A stretch of 64,000 bases of DNA, taken from the NCBI RefSeq assembly GCF_900086715.1, contig NZ_FLKH01000010.1, positions 248,001-312,000 on the forward strand, given 5' to 3'. The position numbers were made by a program, and so were the translations under genes. Shown piece after piece: positions 1-8,707 of the stretch. The first letter of the stretch is position 1. Every line of letters starts with the position of its first letter. The notes beneath the pieces are model-generated. The model did not search any database and was not told where the DNA came from. It saw nothing but the letters and a program-made list of their open reading frames with translations. The stretch comes from Gracilibacillus timonensis (GTDB lineage Bacteria > Bacillota > Bacilli > Bacillales > Amphibacillaceae).

Positions 1-54
1 ATTACTTAAGTAAATAATATATTACTGATATGTTTTTGTCAAGGCACCATTTAA

Positions 55-93
55 AAACGCCATTTACCGGTACATACCGTTCAAATGGCGTTT
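55..93. terminator. Inverted repeat, possible terminator of a gene outside the window
   Basis: A perfect 11-bp inverted repeat (arms 55-65 and 83-93, core ACGCCATTT/AAATGGCGT) encloses a second small palindrome, CGGTA/TACCG. A short T run follows the right arm on the plus strand and an A run precedes the left arm, so it could terminate transcription in either direction. No gene is supported between 1 and 220. Confidence 0.45.
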
Positions 94-220
94 GGAGTGA
101 TAGCGTATTAAAAAATTGACCTTAGACAGGGCGACGTATCCTGTATCGCTGTTAACTACTCATCATTATCCCAACAAATAGTATCTGGAAACCTTTCTCA
201 GTTCAAGACCCTTTGTTTCC

Positions 221-820
221 TTATTGTTCTTTATCCCCAGGATTTTCGCCTGCAATACCGTAGAAAAATAAGCGGCTAAATTCCATTGAAACAGGTAGCA
301 TCTCTTGCATGACGCCTTCTCTTTGAAGATAGTCGGTAAACATTTGTAGATACTGCAACAAGGTTTGATCGCTGATTTGTTCATGGATATAGCCCTCTTC
401 TCTTCCTTGGTGCAGCAGTTTAATCAGTGCAGGTAGCACCTTTTCTTGATAGACTTTCTCGATATAATTCCCTTCTTCTGTATAATACTGCATGATAAAT
501 TGCAGAAATTCCTCACTGACTTCATTCGCTATCTCGATTTCATCTAAAAATAATTGCTTGATTTTCTGCTCGAATGACATGTCCTCTTCCATTAAAGCCT
601 GATACCTCTGCCACATCTGGTCCATATAATAAACGATCACTTCTTCTAACAATTTCTCCTTGCTTTCCAAGTAATTGTAGATCGTTACCTGTGATACATT
701 TGCTTCCTTGGCAATCTCTGCGATCGAGACCTTTTTATATCCTTTTTTTTGAAATAACCGCAGACTTGTTTCTAAAATCGCTTGTTTTTTTTGTAATTTC
801 CTTCGTTCAAATCCGTTCAT
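221..820 (-). CDS. TetR/AcrR family transcriptional regulator
   Basis: This 199-residue protein is of typical TetR length. The N-terminal helix-turn-helix covers about residues 10-56 (ILETSLRLFQKKGYKKVSIAEIAKEANVSQVTIYNYLESKEKL), the family signature. The C-terminal half is an alpha-helical ligand-binding domain with no recognisable ligand class. The ATG is preceded by GAGGGAAG. It is divergent from the ABC exporter at 1008-3496, and inverted repeats fill the shared intergenic region, so it probably represses the exporter and perhaps itself. The inducer cannot be inferred. The family assignment is firm; the target is inferred from position. Confidence 0.93.
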   Translation of the reverse strand: MNGFERRKLQKKQAILETSLRLFQKKGYKKVSIAEIAKEANVSQVTIYNYLESKEKLLEEVIVYYMDQMWQRYQALMEEDMSFEQKIKQLFLDEIEIANEVSEEFLQFIMQYYTEEGNYIEKVYQEKVLPALIKLLHQGREEGYIHEQISDQTLLQYLQMFTDYLQREGVMQEMLPVSMEFSRLFFYGIAGENPGDKEQ

Positions 821-887
821 TTTTTCTTCCCTCGTTTCTTCATCAACCCATCATTTCACTCTTATTATACCTATTTTAACATAAAAA

Positions 888-1000
888 TTTTGAAATATTT
901 TAATTATTTTATTTCAAAACTTATTGACAATCTCAAACAAAGAGCATATCATAAGAAATGAAATATAAAACATATAATATTTCATATTTCCAAGAGGAGG
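888..1000 (+). promoter_or_regulatory. Promoter and candidate TetR operators of the ABC exporter operon
   Basis: A sigma-A type promoter is visible: TTGACA at 924-929, a 17-bp spacer, and TATCAT at 947-952. Two inverted repeats flank it. One has 9-bp arms TTTTGAAAT/ATTTCAAAA (888-896 and 911-919) just upstream of the -35. The other, GAAATAT/ATATTTC (960-966 and 977-983), lies just downstream of the -10. Both share the half-site GAAAT, as expected for a dimeric TetR repressor acting in this divergent region. The Shine-Dalgarno GAGGAGGG follows at about 994-1001. Confidence 0.65.
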
Positions 1001-1007
1001 GTTTCCT

Positions 1008-1907
1008 ATGAACATACTCCAGTTAGAACAAATTTCCAAACGATTCGGACGTTTCCAAGCCTTGAACCAGGTTTCCATGGAATTAAAAGCAGGGGAGATT
1101 TATGGTTTTATTGGTCCTAACGGTGCTGGCAAATCAACGACGATTCGCATCCTTTTAGGTATGTTAAAACCTACTAGCGGCAAAGCAGAGGTATTTGGAA
1201 TGGATGCTTGGAAGGAGGCCGCTGCTATCCATAAACGGTGCACCTATGTTCCAGGCGATGTCAATGTCTGGCCCAATCTTACCGGAGGAGAAGTCATTGA
1301 TGTACTAATGAAAATGAACGGCAGCTCGAATACATCATTAAAAAATCAGTGGATCGAACGGTTTCAATTTGATCCCTCCAAAAAATGCCGTTCCTATTCC
1401 AAAGGGAATCGACAAAAGATTGCCCTCATTGCCGCCTTCGCCTCTGAGGCAGACTTGTATATTTTGGATGAACCCACTTCTGGATTGGATCCGTTAATGG
1501 AGCATGTTTTTCAACAGGGTGTACAAGAAGTGAAAAATAATGGTAAAACGGTACTACTTTCAAGTCATATATTATCCGAGGTAGAAAAACTCTGCGATCG
1601 CGTGGCTATTATCCGTCAAGGAAGTATTATCGAGCAAGGATCCTTGCAAGCATTACGTCACTTAACGCGCATGCATATTGCCGTGGAAACATGTGAAGCT
1701 TTGGGCGACCTACCTGCCTATCCAGGAATCCATGACATCGAGGAAAATGGGGCTGCCGTTACTTTCCAAGTTGACATGGAGCAGTTGGATACGATTATGC
1801 AGTATATCAGCCAGCAAGGAATCATCCGCTTGGACAGCAGCCCGCCGACGTTGGAAGACTTGTTCATGCGTCACTATGAACAAAGTGGAAACGGAGGGGA
1901 AAGATAA
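1008..1907 (+). CDS. ABC transporter ATP-binding protein (ABC-2 drug exporter type)
   Basis: This is the 299-residue nucleotide-binding subunit of an ABC-2 exporter. Walker A is at 36-44 (GPNGAGKST), the signature is the variant YSKGNRQ near 130-136, Walker B is LYILDE at 150-155, and the H-loop histidine is 187 (LSSH). The variant signature, the VPGDV segment in place of a classic Q-loop and the C-terminal extension of about 90 residues are usual in bacitracin- or polyether-type exporters. Its stop overlaps the start of the permease gene (TAATG), so the two are translationally coupled. A role in self-protection or drug efflux is inferred from family and the divergent TetR gene; the substrate is unknown. 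Confidence 0.93.
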   Translation: MNILQLEQISKRFGRFQALNQVSMELKAGEIYGFIGPNGAGKSTTIRILLGMLKPTSGKAEVFGMDAWKEAAAIHKRCTYVPGDVNVWPNLTGGEVIDVLMKMNGSSNTSLKNQWIERFQFDPSKKCRSYSKGNRQKIALIAAFASEADLYILDEPTSGLDPLMEHVFQQGVQEVKNNGKTVLLSSHILSEVEKLCDRVAIIRQGSIIEQGSLQALRHLTRMHIAVETCEALGDLPAYPGIHDIEENGAAVTFQVDMEQLDTIMQYISQQGIIRLDSSPPTLEDLFMRHYEQSGNGGER

Positions 1908-3496
1908 TGCGCCACCTTCAAGGGTCACATTGGCTGTTCTCGATTTTACTGCGTCAGCATAAAATGCGCCTGTTTTATTGGCTTGCCGGGCTCACCGTCG
2001 TTATAGTCTCTGTCGCCTCTGCTTACCCTTCTATGTATGAAGATCAGGCTGACCGAGAGGCTTATGGTTTCACAATGGATAACCCTACCATGGTGGCGAT
2101 GTTAGGGATTGGTTATGATGATTATCAAATCATCGGCAGTTTGTTTGCGATGGAAATGTTACTATTTTCTGCTGTCACTGTTGCCATCATGAATATTCTG
2201 CTAATGGCCAAGGCTACAAGAGATGATGAAGAGAGGGGGATATTGGAGCTGGTCCGTTCGCGGGCTGTGGGGCGATTAAGTTACTTACACGTCTCTTTGC
2301 TGCTAATGCTGGTAACTAATATGCTCTTAACCGTCTTACTAACCGTTGGCATCGTTGTCTTACAGATCGACGGTATGGATTGGCAAGGTGCTTTCTTATA
2401 CAGCAGTGTACTAGGGGCAACTGGTATACTTTTCGGTAGTCTTACTGCATGGTGTGCCCAGCTGGTAGAGACATCGAAAAGTACGATCACTTTTTCACTG
2501 GGGATATTGTTTTTCTGTTATATATTACGCGCGATTGGAGATGTACAATTTACCGCCCTTTCCTATATCAGTCCTTTAGGCTGGCTGTCACGCGCCTATG
2601 TATTTACCGATAATGATTGGTGGCCGGTTGTTGCTTTACTCATAGCAGCAGTTGTCCTAACACTGATTACCTATTACCTGCAATCGATCAGAGACATAGA
2701 CGCTGGTTTTCTTCCCGAGCGCAAAGGACGCAGGACGGCTTCCCCTATCTTACAAACAACATTCGGGTTTGTATTTCACCTGCAAAGGACCATGATCTTC
2801 TCTTGGTTAATTGGGATTCTATTAATAGGTAGTGCCTTTGCTGCCATATTAAATGAGTTAGAGGTATTTTTAGCAGAAAATGAAACGATCCAGGAATTAT
2901 TAACGGCGGAGGGAAGCCTGATCGAGCAATTCGTGCTATTATTGATGGCGATGATGGCCGTTTTCATAACTGCTCCTGTGATCCTGTCTATCCTGAAGCT
3001 GCGTGGAGAAGAACAAGCACAGCGGACAGAATTACTCTACAGTCGTTCTTTGTCTCGGCTGCAATGGTACATGAGCTACACATTACTAGCCATCTTGATT
3101 GTCTGTATTTTCCCTGTGTTGCTGGCGTTCAGTATCTGGGGAATAGGTTCCTTGACCACCGATAATATGATGTCTTGGCAGGATGTCTTCGGTTCAGCAA
3201 TCATTTACATCCCTGCTCTGCTGGTTGTTGCTGGTATTACCCTCTGCTTGCTGGGATGGCTGCCCAAGCTTACATCGATCAGCTGGATTCTAGTGATCTA
3301 TGGCTTTATTGTAATTTATCTTGGGGATTTATTAGATTTACCAAAAGGGGTGAAAAATCTCTCCCTTTACGAGCATATACCTGCTTATCCTAGTGAAGAT
3401 TTTTCGTTATCGGTATGCCTCCTGTTTCTGTTGATCAGTTGTTTGTTGATTCTGTTTGGTTTTATCGGCTACCGACAACGGGATATGGAAGGGTGA
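1907..3496 (+). CDS. ABC-2 type exporter permease, fused double-length
   Basis: This 529-residue integral membrane protein has about twelve hydrophobic segments in two similar halves, one beginning near residue 15 (MRLFYWLAGLTVVIV) and the other near residue 290 (RTMIFSWLIGILLIG). Such double-length permeases resemble the tetronasin/polyether antibiotic exporters. A segment like TRDDEERGILELVRSRAVGRLSYLHVS near 104-130 recurs as LRGEEQAQRTELLYSRSLSRLQWYMS in the second half, supporting internal duplication. The start overlaps the stop of the ATPase gene. The pair would form the complete exporter. The substrate cannot be read from the sequence. Confidence 0.9.
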   Translation: MRHLQGSHWLFSILLRQHKMRLFYWLAGLTVVIVSVASAYPSMYEDQADREAYGFTMDNPTMVAMLGIGYDDYQIIGSLFAMEMLLFSAVTVAIMNILLMAKATRDDEERGILELVRSRAVGRLSYLHVSLLLMLVTNMLLTVLLTVGIVVLQIDGMDWQGAFLYSSVLGATGILFGSLTAWCAQLVETSKSTITFSLGILFFCYILRAIGDVQFTALSYISPLGWLSRAYVFTDNDWWPVVALLIAAVVLTLITYYLQSIRDIDAGFLPERKGRRTASPILQTTFGFVFHLQRTMIFSWLIGILLIGSAFAAILNELEVFLAENETIQELLTAEGSLIEQFVLLLMAMMAVFITAPVILSILKLRGEEQAQRTELLYSRSLSRLQWYMSYTLLAILIVCIFPVLLAFSIWGIGSLTTDNMMSWQDVFGSAIIYIPALLVVAGITLCLLGWLPKLTSISWILVIYGFIVIYLGDLLDLPKGVKNLSLYEHIPAYPSEDFSLSVCLLFLLISCLLILFGFIGYRQRDMEG

Positions 3497-3503
3497 GCGA
3501 AAA

Positions 3504-3542
3504 ACGCTCCGCCCACTCAGGCATAGTGGCTGGGCGAAGCGT
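3504..3542. terminator. Inverted repeat between convergent genes, likely bidirectional terminator
   Basis: Arms ACGCT-C-CGCCCA (3504-3515) and TGGGCG-A-AGCGT (3531-3542) pair over 11 bp with one mismatch. A TTTT run follows on the minus strand. It lies between the end of the ABC permease and the 3' end of the phosphotransferase gene, which converge here. Confidence 0.6.
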
Positions 3543-3574
3543 AAAACTATGTTATATAAACAGAAGTATTGCTA

Positions 3575-4433
3575 TTACTCAGATAAGATGGCATCTAAGG
3601 TATGGCGTGCCGATTGTCGCACGTCTTGATCTTCTGCATGGTAAGTAATCAGTGCCTTCCACAGTGCCCAGCCCTTTGCCCGCTGCCAAGTGGCCTCATC
3701 CAACGGCAGGTATTTCTTAAAAATCTCTCTGCTTTTTCTGATCAAAGAAGGTCCAGGCCATCACCAAATCACAGGCTGGATCGCCAACTGCTGATGTGCC
3801 AAAGTCAATCACCGCAACTAATTGACGATTCTTTACCAGCAAGTTTCCACTAGCGATATCACCATGCACCCAGACCGGTGTTTTTGTCCATTTAGTTGCT
3901 AATGCGTTAGCGAGGATTTGTTGACATCGATCCGTATCTACTACATCTGCTAATTGCTGAATGGCTTCCTCAGTTTCCTGCCTGTAAACAGCGAAATCTC
4001 CTCCACGATAAAAGCTGTGAGCACCTGCACTTGGACCATCTTCCGCATCAAGCGATTGCAGTTGCGTGAGAAATTGTGCTAAATCTACGGCAAATTGGGG
4101 CATATCGACAGGAGCAACTGACAACGCTTCTCCCTCTAACCAATTATTAACCGACCACGGTAGCGGATAAATAGCAGAGGGCTCTCCTTTGGCAATCGGC
4201 GTAGTGATTGCCATATCTAATCGCGGTGCTAGATATGGCAGCCATTTGGCCTCCTTCTCAATCGCTGCGGCATAAGCCTGATGACTAGGCAGCCGCAGAC
4301 TCATTGTCTCCCCTAACCGAAACGTGCGATTGTCATGTCCACCCTTTTTCACCCGTCTCACTTGTAATGCCGACCATTCCGGAAACTGCTCTGCCACCAA
4401 CTGCTTAGCTAATTCTGATGTAATATTGATCAT
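3575..4433 (-). pseudogene. Aminoglycoside phosphotransferase family gene, disrupted by a +1 frameshift
   Basis: The open frame encodes 238 residues, with the ATP-binding start (KKGGHDNRTFRLG), the Brenner motif HGDIASGNLL and the metal-binding motif IDFGTSAVGDPACDL. It then reads through a run of five T (3733-3737, plus strand) and stops after FFDQKKQRDF at 3717. If one base of this run is removed, the frame continues as REIFKKYLPLDEATWQRA to a stop at 3575, giving 285 residues, the usual length, including the family's C-terminal helix pair. This is a homopolymer indel, so either a real inactivating or phase-variable mutation or a sequencing error. It starts 12 bp after the kinase gene at 4446-4988. 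Drug specificity is unknown. Confidence 0.85.
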
Positions 4434-4445
4434 TCATCACACCCC

Positions 4446-4988
4446 TCATAAATTAATCCGTGCTTCTTTTTCTCCTCGATTCATAATCTCTTTCACCGTT
4501 TCCTCAGCAGTCAGCTCCGTCGAATCAATCCATAAACCAATGCGAGGATTCTCCTTGATTAGCACTTCTTGCAATGCCGCCACATCCCATGTATGATATC
4601 CTGTCTTATCTCGAGTCTGTTCCCGTGTTTGCACAGCGGCTAAACTTGGATGAAGTGTAATCAAGTAAAGCGACTTGGTCTGAAATTCTCGTAAAAAATG
4701 ATAAGCTTCCTTGCCTAAATAGTTGTCTTGTACTATTACGGTGAAACCGGCACGATAGTAGGCTTCTGCAGCCATGGCTGTCAAATGATAGCGCAATCTT
4801 AATTGTTCTATGGCTTGGGAAGAGGGCTCATTCGTCATCTCTTCTTTTCCGTTTACAATCATTTTTCGGTAGATATCGCCGTTTATGTGCACACTATGAT
4901 CGATTCTTTCCGCCAACCTCTGTGCCACCGTCGTTTTTCCGGAAGCCATAATTCCTGTTATAATATAAATCCCTTGTGGAAGAGTCAT
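4446..4988 (-). CDS. P-loop AAA/nucleotide kinase-like protein
   Basis: This 180-residue protein begins with a Walker A motif at residues 12-19 (GIMASGKT), after a short beta strand, then VHINGDIYRKM, typical of small zeta-toxin or shikimate-kinase-like phosphotransferases. A possible lid region is TREQTRDKTGYHTWD near 118-132. The substrate is unknown. It lies between aadK-like and aph-like genes in the same direction, so it may be cotranscribed with them. Phosphorylation of a small molecule or antibiotic (as in chloramphenicol phosphotransferase) is possible but not shown. Confidence 0.8.
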   Translation of the reverse strand: MTLPQGIYIITGIMASGKTTVAQRLAERIDHSVHINGDIYRKMIVNGKEEMTNEPSSQAIEQLRLRYHLTAMAAEAYYRAGFTVIVQDNYLGKEAYHFLREFQTKSLYLITLHPSLAAVQTREQTRDKTGYHTWDVAALQEVLIKENPRIGLWIDSTELTAEETVKEIMNRGEKEARINL

Positions 4989-5092
4989 TTGATCACCTAC
5001 TTTTTCAAAAGAATGAAGCTTGTCTGATAACTTGATAGACCATTAACTAAATGATCATTATTCGTCCTCACCTGTTTTAACCACGCCCATTA

Positions 5093-5962
5093 TCAATAAA
5101 TTTCCTTCGCAGCAGCTGGCAATTGACGAATATGATCCAGATAAGACCGCACTCGCTCCACCATTGCCGTCGGATATCGGAAATCCAATGAGGTTGTCAC
5201 ATATTTAGCGGTTTGCTGGAACAGGGAACACATGGCATCCAGTGCCCGCCAAGCGCTCTGATAATTACCAGCAGCATAGGTTTCCATCAGCTGTTCCCAC
5301 TCCTGGGCAGTGAGCAATTGCTCCAAATGCTTGCCCGATTTTCCCACACTCAAGGAAAAATCGGTTTCGATTCCTACACGCCAGCTTAACATCTGCAAAA
5401 GCATTTCTCGGATAATCTGCAAGTGATCCTGTGCATAAATAATCTCTCGACGCCACAGTCCTTTGACCACATACGTAGATACCCACCAAAACTCATTACA
5501 ACAATCATCAAATAACTGCTGATTTGGTTTGTTTACCCAATAATTTACATCGCTTGGCTCTGGCAGAGAAGGTAGGCGATGATCCTTATCTAGTAACACT
5601 TTCGCCAATCGATCTCCCCCATGCCATTCCTCTGCACGCTCAACCGGACACAATGTCAAATCGATGCGGTTGCCATCAGTAAATAACATTAAATAAGAGA
5701 ACATGCCACCTAATTCCGGCGGAAAAAGCTCCATTGCCTCTGGTGTTTGCATGATAATGCGTTCACCAAAGGCACCAACCCAGCTTGAATCTTGAACAAA
5801 CGCTTCCATATCTTCTACTACATAGACCATATCATAATCTTGAAAAATATCCGCTCGTACCCTCGGATTGGTTCGTGAACCGTTCATCCCCACGGCACGA
5901 ATCCGTTGATCATCTTTAGCAACCTGTAAAATCAGCTGCATCATTTCTTCTTCTGTACGCAT
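5093..5962 (-). CDS. aadK: Aminoglycoside 6-adenylyltransferase (AadK/ANT(6) type)
   Basis: The 289-residue protein matches the length of ANT(6) enzymes, which transfer AMP from ATP to the 6-hydroxyl of streptomycin. The nucleotidyltransferase core is at the N-terminus: MNGSRTN near 25-31 and the acidic QDYDMVYVV near 41-49, followed by LFTDGNRIDLTLCP with a further acidic residue. The C-terminal helical domain carries the family pattern (NEFWWVSTYVVKGLWRREI). The B. subtilis chromosomal aadK is a close counterpart. Whether it gives resistance here is not visible. It is upstream of, and co-oriented with, the kinase and aph-like genes, but about 100 bp separates them. Confidence 0.9.
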   Translation of the reverse strand: MRTEEEMMQLILQVAKDDQRIRAVGMNGSRTNPRVRADIFQDYDMVYVVEDMEAFVQDSSWVGAFGERIIMQTPEAMELFPPELGGMFSYLMLFTDGNRIDLTLCPVERAEEWHGGDRLAKVLLDKDHRLPSLPEPSDVNYWVNKPNQQLFDDCCNEFWWVSTYVVKGLWRREIIYAQDHLQIIREMLLQMLSWRVGIETDFSLSVGKSGKHLEQLLTAQEWEQLMETYAAGNYQSAWRALDAMCSLFQQTAKYVTTSLDFRYPTAMVERVRSYLDHIRQLPAAAKEIY

Positions 5963-6091
5963 GGTTTAGCCTCCTTATCCTACTTATTTCTTACAACCAT
6001 TATAACATGTTTCTACCGCATAAAAGGAAGACAAAAGGGCATACTTTATGATAATGACGAAACGATAGAAACAGAAAGGACCGGATTGATC

Positions 6092-6700
6092 ATGAAAAAA
6101 AGAGGTATTGTATGGTTAACGCTACTACTATTGTTGCTTTTAGCGGCCTGTAATAACAACGATAATAATGACACTGTCGATGAACGACCAGCCAATGAGA
6201 ATTACAATGACCCTGACGTTGATATAACAGAAACCAACACCAATGGAAAACACTTATCCATTGACGAGGTTGCCTTATCTGTAAAAGAAGCCTTGGATCT
6301 CTATCAGCAAACTTTTCCCGATACGCAAGTAGATTCGATTGACCTAGATGAAGAAAATGGCGAATTGATTTACGAAATAGATGGATTTGATGATACGAAT
6401 GAATATACAGCACATATCGACGGTTCTGGAGAAGTTATTTATCAAGAGGAAGAAGCCTTGGATGCTGACGATCAACCGCAAGCGCTCGCTATGGGAGATT
6501 ACGTGGCGATCGAAAATGCTATCATAACGGCAAAGCAGGCACCAGAAGCAGACAACTTAACCACTACAAGCTGGAGCTTAGATGAAGATAATGGCGTGAT
6601 CGCTTACGAGATTACCTTTAAAGATACGGAAGGACAAGAAGTAGAAGTGACGATAGATGCAGAAACTGGTGAACAGCTTTCTGTGGAAATGGAGAGTTAA
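6092..6700 (+). CDS. Secreted lipoprotein with two PepSY domains
   Basis: The start is taken as the ATG at 6092 (MKKRG), 11 bp after AGAAAGGA; a TTG six bases upstream is a poorer choice. A signal sequence ends in a lipobox (LLAAC, Cys 20), followed by an Asn/Asp-rich linker. Two PepSY repeats follow, at about 55-125 and 133-202. Each has an acidic helix, then DLDEENGELIYEID or SLDEDNGVIAYEIT, then a short hairpin ending in AETGE or GSGEV. PepSY modules are common in protease inhibitors and cell-surface proteins of Bacillaceae. The protein is very acidic, consistent with a salt-adapted host. Function is unknown. Confidence 0.85.
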   Translation: MKKRGIVWLTLLLLLLLAACNNNDNNDTVDERPANENYNDPDVDITETNTNGKHLSIDEVALSVKEALDLYQQTFPDTQVDSIDLDEENGELIYEIDGFDDTNEYTAHIDGSGEVIYQEEEALDADDQPQALAMGDYVAIENAIITAKQAPEADNLTTTSWSLDEDNGVIAYEITFKDTEGQEVEVTIDAETGEQLSVEMES

Positions 6701-6714
6701 AATAAGGACCATGC

Positions 6715-6752
6715 AGTGAGCCTGCTTACAGTACAGCGGCTCACTCTTTTTT
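6715..6752 (+). terminator. Rho-independent terminator of the PepSY gene
   Basis: The 8-bp stem AGTGAGCC/GGCTCACT (6715-6722 and 6738-6745) is followed directly by CTTTTTT. It begins 15 bp after the PepSY stop codon. Confidence 0.9.
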
Positions 6753-7011
6753 ATGGAAAACAAATTTTCGATTCTATTGGTTGGATTACGGACCGATAAG
6801 CTAGCTATCAACTTCAAGGCTATTCTTTATTCCGTTTCTCTGCGCCTTTTGTTATACCCTCTTCTAATCCTTCTTCCTTTCTGTTCACTCAAAAAGTCCA
6901 AATATTTCCTAGTGCCATATCGTCTCCTTTCATGTACCTCAATATCATATATAAGAGATGACAATTCCAGCATTATTTTCACCATGTAATGCACCCCTGA
7001 TTCTCCAGTCC

Positions 7012-7092
7012 ATTTTTGGTCGTCATTTTCCAGATGACTACCGTTTTTTAGTTTTCACACTTGGATTTTGGTCGCCATTTCCACGATGACGC
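7012..7092. repeat. Degenerate two-unit copy of the 51-bp hairpin repeat
   Basis: The intergenic stretch 6753-7138 has no credible gene. It contains two units of the form TTTTGGTCGTCATTTTCCAGATGAC (split here into TTTTGG at 7014 and again at 7066), about 52 bp apart. Each has a short inverted repeat, GTCAT/ATGAC in the first and a weaker one in the second. The same core (ATTTTGGCCGTCATTTCC then GATGACG) is tandemly repeated at 54360-54711, so this is a dispersed, decayed member of that family. Confidence 0.75.
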
Positions 7093-7138
7093 TTTCTTAA
7101 CAATAGGATAACATTTTCTTTTTACATGTTAGCATAAC

Positions 7139-7390
7139 TTATACATGAGTGAAAAATTTTAGTGAATAAATCAAGATTAAAACAATCGACAAAATTAATA
7201 AAGTCATCCCAAATTTTCTATGATTCTTTCTTATCTCCTCTGCACCAAGACTTGCTAAAATAATAACAAAAAGTGTAGCGCTTACATAATAATAATAAAG
7301 TTCATTCACATCAAAAAATAGCCCATATAATGAATAGGTCATTAAAACCACACTAGAAACCACGGTCACTATAACAAACACGTCAACCAC
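7139..7390 (-). CDS. Small three-helix membrane protein, unknown function
   Basis: The 83-residue product has three hydrophobic segments (about 3-26, 34-48 and 61-80) separated by short charged loops (EEIRKNHRK near 51-59), and no motif I recognise. The Asn/Tyr-rich loop NELYYYYVS precedes the second helix. It is single, on the minus strand, between the PepSY terminator region and the end of the carbohydrate operon. Local base composition is more AT-rich than in neighbouring genes, which may point to acquired DNA. It could be a chance frame, but the clear helix pattern favours a real gene. Confidence 0.5.
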   Translation of the reverse strand: MVDVFVIVTVVSSVVLMTYSLYGLFFDVNELYYYYVSATLFVIILASLGAEEIRKNHRKFGMTLLILSIVLILIYSLKFFTHV

Positions 7391-7504
7391 TCCAATTTAT
7401 AACAATATTTACATCATGTTTCTTGTTATTGGTATACTAACAACCCAAATACATAATGTAAAACTTATCTTCGTAATTTTCTTCCTATTTTTATTAGTTG
7501 AAAT

Positions 7505-7537
7505 GAAAAAAAGGCTATCTGCCAAAAACAGATAACC
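7505..7537 (-). terminator. Terminator of the carbohydrate operon
   Basis: On the minus strand the stem GGTTATCTG/CAGATAGCC (7529-7537 and 7513-7521, one G-U pair, TTTTTGG loop) is followed by seven T. It lies just after the stop of the GH172 gene. Confidence 0.9.
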
Positions 7538-7552
7538 TCTTCTTTGATTTGC

Positions 7553-8671
7553 TTAACGCGGACGTCGATCTTTCACTCCCGGTAGTTCTGGAAAAGGCTG
7601 GTGCGGCTTGGTTTGATACCAATAGGCAACCGAAGCAATATCATCCGCTCGTTCAAACAAGCCAATATCATCATTGCCAATTTGCTGAAGCGTGACCGTC
7701 AAGTTTTCTTCAAAACGAATCGGATCAGGCAGGTGCCATCTGTACAGGCCATGCATTGGTAAGGCATCCCGGCCAAAACCGTGAGTTGGAATGCTATCCT
7801 TACGCGGAAAATGATCCCTTGTATGATCTTCCGTCGATTGAAAGGCATAGCCCATAAACGGCGTATTATAGGTGGAAGAACTAATCGTGCCATCATCATG
7901 CTTCTTATGGAACGCCCAAGCACCGCCAAAGTAATCCTCTGTGCCTGTACCACAAATGGTCGGATACTTTTCGTCGTCATCGATATAGAATTTAAACTCG
8001 CCTTCGCCCCACCAATAACGTTCTAAAGCAGTCAAAGCAAGGTACGTTCCTACATAATGCCCTTTTCCTTTAATATCACTGACTACCGTATAATCAACGG
8101 CTTCCTTGGTGTACTTTTCCCGACGCCATTGTGCATGGAAATAGGCGGTATCTTTATCGATTTCATCTTCTACGGTATAATTGATCGTATAAAAGAAAGC
8201 CTCGATATCCCCTTCATGTTCATTGGTTATCGTAATACGCGCCTTCTCACGGAAGGGCATCGGAAAGTAGCTATTCATCGCACCGGATGGATTGACGACA
8301 ATCGGCATCGAATTCACTTCACAACGGGCACCAAACCCATTGCAGAAAAAGTCTCCTAGCGGCGATTCTACAGAAGGAGTATCTTCTCCATCCCAGTACA
8401 TACGCAGCACCAAGTCGCGCAAGACGAAACTACCATGTGTGGTAGCCTCTGTTACCGTCATCCAGATATGACGAATCGTACCTGGTCCTTCTATTTCTGC
8501 TAGTGTAGCTGTTTCCCCACTTTTTAAGTCTATTTTTGGATTCCCTTTTCGGCTGGGACCAAGGTCACTATCTGTTGTCCCACCCCTACCTGGTGCACCA
8601 GTAGGATTTTCCGGATTAATCGACCGGCTCTTATTATTTTTTAATTTTTCAATTCCATCTAATGTAAACAT
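7553..8671 (-). CDS. DUF2961 / glycoside hydrolase family 172 enzyme
   Basis: The product is about 372 residues, normal for GH172 (DUF2961). The ATG at 8671 is preferred because AGGGAAGG (8681-8688) lies 9 bases upstream; an in-frame ATG at 8680 would abut it. Family segments include the N-terminal RSINPENPTGAPGRGG, the jelly-roll pieces GTIRHIWMTV and YWDGEDTPSVESPLGDFF, and the conserved GTGTEDYFGGAW. Characterised members cleave alpha-fructofuranosyl, difructose-anhydride or D-arabinofuranosyl linkages. There is no signal peptide, so it probably acts in the cytoplasm on oligosaccharides imported by the transporter encoded upstream in the same operon. The exact sugar is not predictable. Confidence 0.9.
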   Translation of the reverse strand: MFTLDGIEKLKNNKSRSINPENPTGAPGRGGTTDSDLGPSRKGNPKIDLKSGETATLAEIEGPGTIRHIWMTVTEATTHGSFVLRDLVLRMYWDGEDTPSVESPLGDFFCNGFGARCEVNSMPIVVNPSGAMNSYFPMPFREKARITITNEHEGDIEAFFYTINYTVEDEIDKDTAYFHAQWRREKYTKEAVDYTVVSDIKGKGHYVGTYLALTALERYWWGEGEFKFYIDDDEKYPTICGTGTEDYFGGAWAFHKKHDDGTISSSTYNTPFMGYAFQSTEDHTRDHFPRKDSIPTHGFGRDALPMHGLYRWHLPDPIRFEENLTVTLQQIGNDDIGLFERADDIASVAYWYQTKPHQPFPELPGVKDRRPR

Positions 8672-8707
8672 CTTTCTCATCCTTCCCTATTTTTTCTAAC
8701 TATTTAT

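Noticed and set aside
6753-6989. 78-codon plus-strand frame after the PepSY gene
   Set aside because: It begins inside the T tract of the terminator and has no ribosome site.
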